A DNA stretch of 6,832 bases from Deltaproteobacteria bacterium (lineage in GTDB: Bacteria; Desulfobacterota; BSN033; UBA1163). The position numbers and the translations under genes are program-made. Location of the stretch: NCBI GenBank assembly GCA_016875155.1, contig VGSD01000159.1, forward strand, positions 1 to 6,832. The letters are read 5' to 3'. This document shows positions 6,007-6,832 of the stretch, piece after piece. Under the pieces are notes generated by a model. It was given only the letters and a program-made list of their open reading frames with translations, made no database searches and had not been told where the DNA came from. Every line of letters begins with the position of its first letter. Position 1 is the stretch's first letter.

Positions 6007-6621
6007 ATGGATAAGGAGGTTGAGGAGAAACTCATTCTGGTCTGCCGGAGCGAGATGAAAATGCTAGAACTCATCTTCCAAAGTTTTAGAACACTCAATG
6101 AGAAGTCAATCGAAGAAGCAGATCAGATGAAAGAGGAGGTACGGAAAAATTCAACCGAACTGGCAAAGTTTGTGATCACAAGGAGCTCGCCTACCTGGAA
6201 GGGAAAAGAATGGGCAAAGCCGTACCTCTCCATGGCATCGAGTTTTGACCGGATGGGTTATAACATGGAGGGAATGTTGACACAGCTGAAGGCGATGGCG
6301 AAAGATCATAATCATTTCAGCGATCGTGCTATTAAAGAGGTGAATGATATTTTTCAGGAGGCGATGGACCTTCTCGAAAGCCTTCCGGACCTGATCCAGA
6401 CAAAGAATAAACTCCTCGCCCAACACATCGGAGAACAGGTGTGGTCCATCTTAAAAATTGCCAATGGATACTCGGAGGAACATGAGGATAGGTTAATCCA
6501 GGGGGTCTGTATGCCTAAATCTTCTCCACTCTATCTGGGCCTTCTCGAGTCCCTCAAAGGGATCATCATGCATATCCTGGAGGTGAGCGGGAAGGTTGTT
6601 TCCATATCAATGCGATCGTAA
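6007..6621 (+). CDS. PhoU-like helical protein, divergent
   Basis: This 204-aa, all-helical protein has no signal peptide or membrane segment. Its C-terminal half (EEHEDRLIQGVCMP at about 157-170, then YLGLLESLKGIIMHILEVSGKVV) follows the second half of PhoU-like proteins, particularly those linked to Na/phosphate cotransporters. The first half (about 1-100) forms a matching three-helix bundle. The usual metal-cluster motif E/D-R-x-x-D is altered: the first site reads DRMGY (81-85) and the second (ESLKG, 181-185) lacks the Arg and final Asp. No pst, phoR or Na/phosphate symporter gene is in the window. The start follows a G-rich tract and GGAAAG just before ATG 6007. It could be a phosphate-signalling adaptor or an unrelated helical bundle; the fold call is moderately firm, the role unknown. 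Confidence 0.7.
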   Translation: MDKEVEEKLILVCRSEMKMLELIFQSFRTLNEKSIEEADQMKEEVRKNSTELAKFVITRSSPTWKGKEWAKPYLSMASSFDRMGYNMEGMLTQLKAMAKDHNHFSDRAIKEVNDIFQEAMDLLESLPDLIQTKNKLLAQHIGEQVWSILKIANGYSEEHEDRLIQGVCMPKSSPLYLGLLESLKGIIMHILEVSGKVVSISMRS

Positions 6622-6716
6622 CCTTCAATATCGATTACATTTCGGCAGGCTCAGGCTTCACTGGTTCGCACCCAAAATGGATGGATAGTGTTGGAAAGTA
6701 TTAGATTAATAATATT

Positions 6717-6741
6717 TGGGTTGACAACCCATTTTTTTTAT
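6717..6741 (+). terminator. Possible intrinsic terminator of the PhoU-like gene, overlapping the next promoter
   Basis: A palindrome, TGGGTTG-A-CAACCCA (6717-6731), is followed at once by eight T residues (6732-6739). As RNA it would give a 5-bp stem with a 5-nt loop before a U-tract, a short but plausible rho-independent terminator about 95 nt after the PhoU-like stop. The same bases contain the best -35 box in the region, so the palindrome may instead be an operator. Confidence 0.45.
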
Positions 6742-6749
6742 ATTAGAAA
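6721..6749 (+). promoter_or_regulatory. Predicted sigma-70 promoter of the TetR-like gene
   Basis: A perfect -35 box TTGACA (6721-6726) is followed 17 nt later by TAGAAA (6744-6749), 4 of 6 matches to the -10 consensus. Transcription would begin near 6755-6757, about 40 nt before ATG 6796 and inside the operator-like palindrome. The region is AT-rich, unlike the coding DNA around it. Confidence 0.55.
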
Positions 6750-6783
6750 TGAATAGATATTCATAAAATGAATAACTATTTTT
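6749..6783. promoter_or_regulatory. Tandem operator-like repeat upstream of the TetR-like gene
   Basis: ATGAATA-GA-TATTCAT (6749-6764) is a perfect palindrome with 7-nt arms. A second copy, ATGAATA-AC-TATTTTT (6768-6783), starts 19 nt downstream with one perfect and one degenerate arm (5 of 7). Both lie between the predicted -10 box and the ribosome site, the usual place for self-repression by a TetR-type dimer. That a TetR protein binds here is an inference from position and symmetry. Confidence 0.55.
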
Positions 6784-6795
6784 GAGGGGAAGGGT

Positions 6796-6832
6796 ATGGA
6801 GAAGATTGCCCGGAAAGAGAGGGAACATTTAA
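6796..6832 (+). CDS. Start of a probable TetR/AcrR-family regulator (partial, cut by the window end)
   Basis: ATG 6796 follows the purine-rich tract GAGGGGAAGGG and reads MEKIARKEREHL before the window ends. A short basic, charged helix of this type (KxxRKERE) commonly precedes the helix-turn-helix of TetR/AcrR repressors. The promoter and paired palindromes directly upstream fit an autoregulated repressor gene. Only 12 residues are visible, so the family call is tentative. Confidence 0.5.
   Translation, partial: MEKIARKEREHL

Noticed and set aside
1..6832. CRISPR array, tRNA, insertion sequence, toxin-antitoxin or phage-defence cassette.
   Set aside because: No regularly spaced direct repeats, cloverleaf, transposase or defence-gene motifs were seen. 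The only repeats are the palindromes and the hexamer inverted repeat already listed.

Overview
This 6.8-kb window is densely coded, entirely on the + strand, at roughly 50% GC. It looks like chromosomal DNA of a Gram-negative bacterium. A heptosyltransferase-family (GT9) enzyme and a membrane-anchored M23 murein peptidase both point to an LPS-bearing envelope. The overall style (receiver/TPR/BON-like genes, hexamer-type intergenic repeats, an endonuclease Q homolog) resembles deltaproteobacterial (Desulfobacterota-like) genomes. That placement is an inference from gene content only; there is no rRNA or other taxonomic marker. I see no tRNA, rRNA, CRISPR array, transposase or prophage gene.

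Layout. Positions 2-46 probably hold the last codons of an upstream gene, followed at 49-76 by a perfect 28-bp palindrome. From 141 to 4261 runs a tight gene block: an M23 peptidase with an N-terminal membrane anchor (141-1454), a stand-alone receiver protein (1454-1849, 1-nt overlap), a small BON-like protein (1846-2199, 4-nt overlap), an 8-repeat TPR protein (2171-3208, 29-nt overlap) and a GT9 glycosyltransferase (3221-4261). The overlaps imply co-transcription and translational coupling. After a 53-nt gap comes an 85-aa protein that is only an EF-Tu domain II-like beta barrel (4315-4572). A 95-nt spacer with an imperfect inverted repeat made of AGGTTR-type hexamers leads to an endonuclease Q (EndoQ)-type PHP nuclease (4668-5918), whose last five residues, QLNLF, look like a bacterial sliding-clamp-binding motif. 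An 88-nt spacer precedes a divergent PhoU-like helical protein (6007-6621). The last 210 nt hold a possible intrinsic terminator, a promoter, a tandem operator-like repeat and the first 12 codons of a probable TetR-family regulator.

How the genes may work together. The first five genes could form an envelope module: murein remodelling outside the inner membrane, a cytoplasmic receiver/BON-like/TPR set that could sense or scaffold, and an LPS-type sugar transferase. No histidine kinase is present in the window. The EndoQ homolog is a DNA-repair gene with no obvious partner nearby except its own clamp-binding tail. The strongest leads are that QLNLF tail, the Asp substitution at an M23 zinc-ligand position, the stand-alone EF-Tu domain II protein, and the overlapping peptidase/receiver/BON/TPR gene set.
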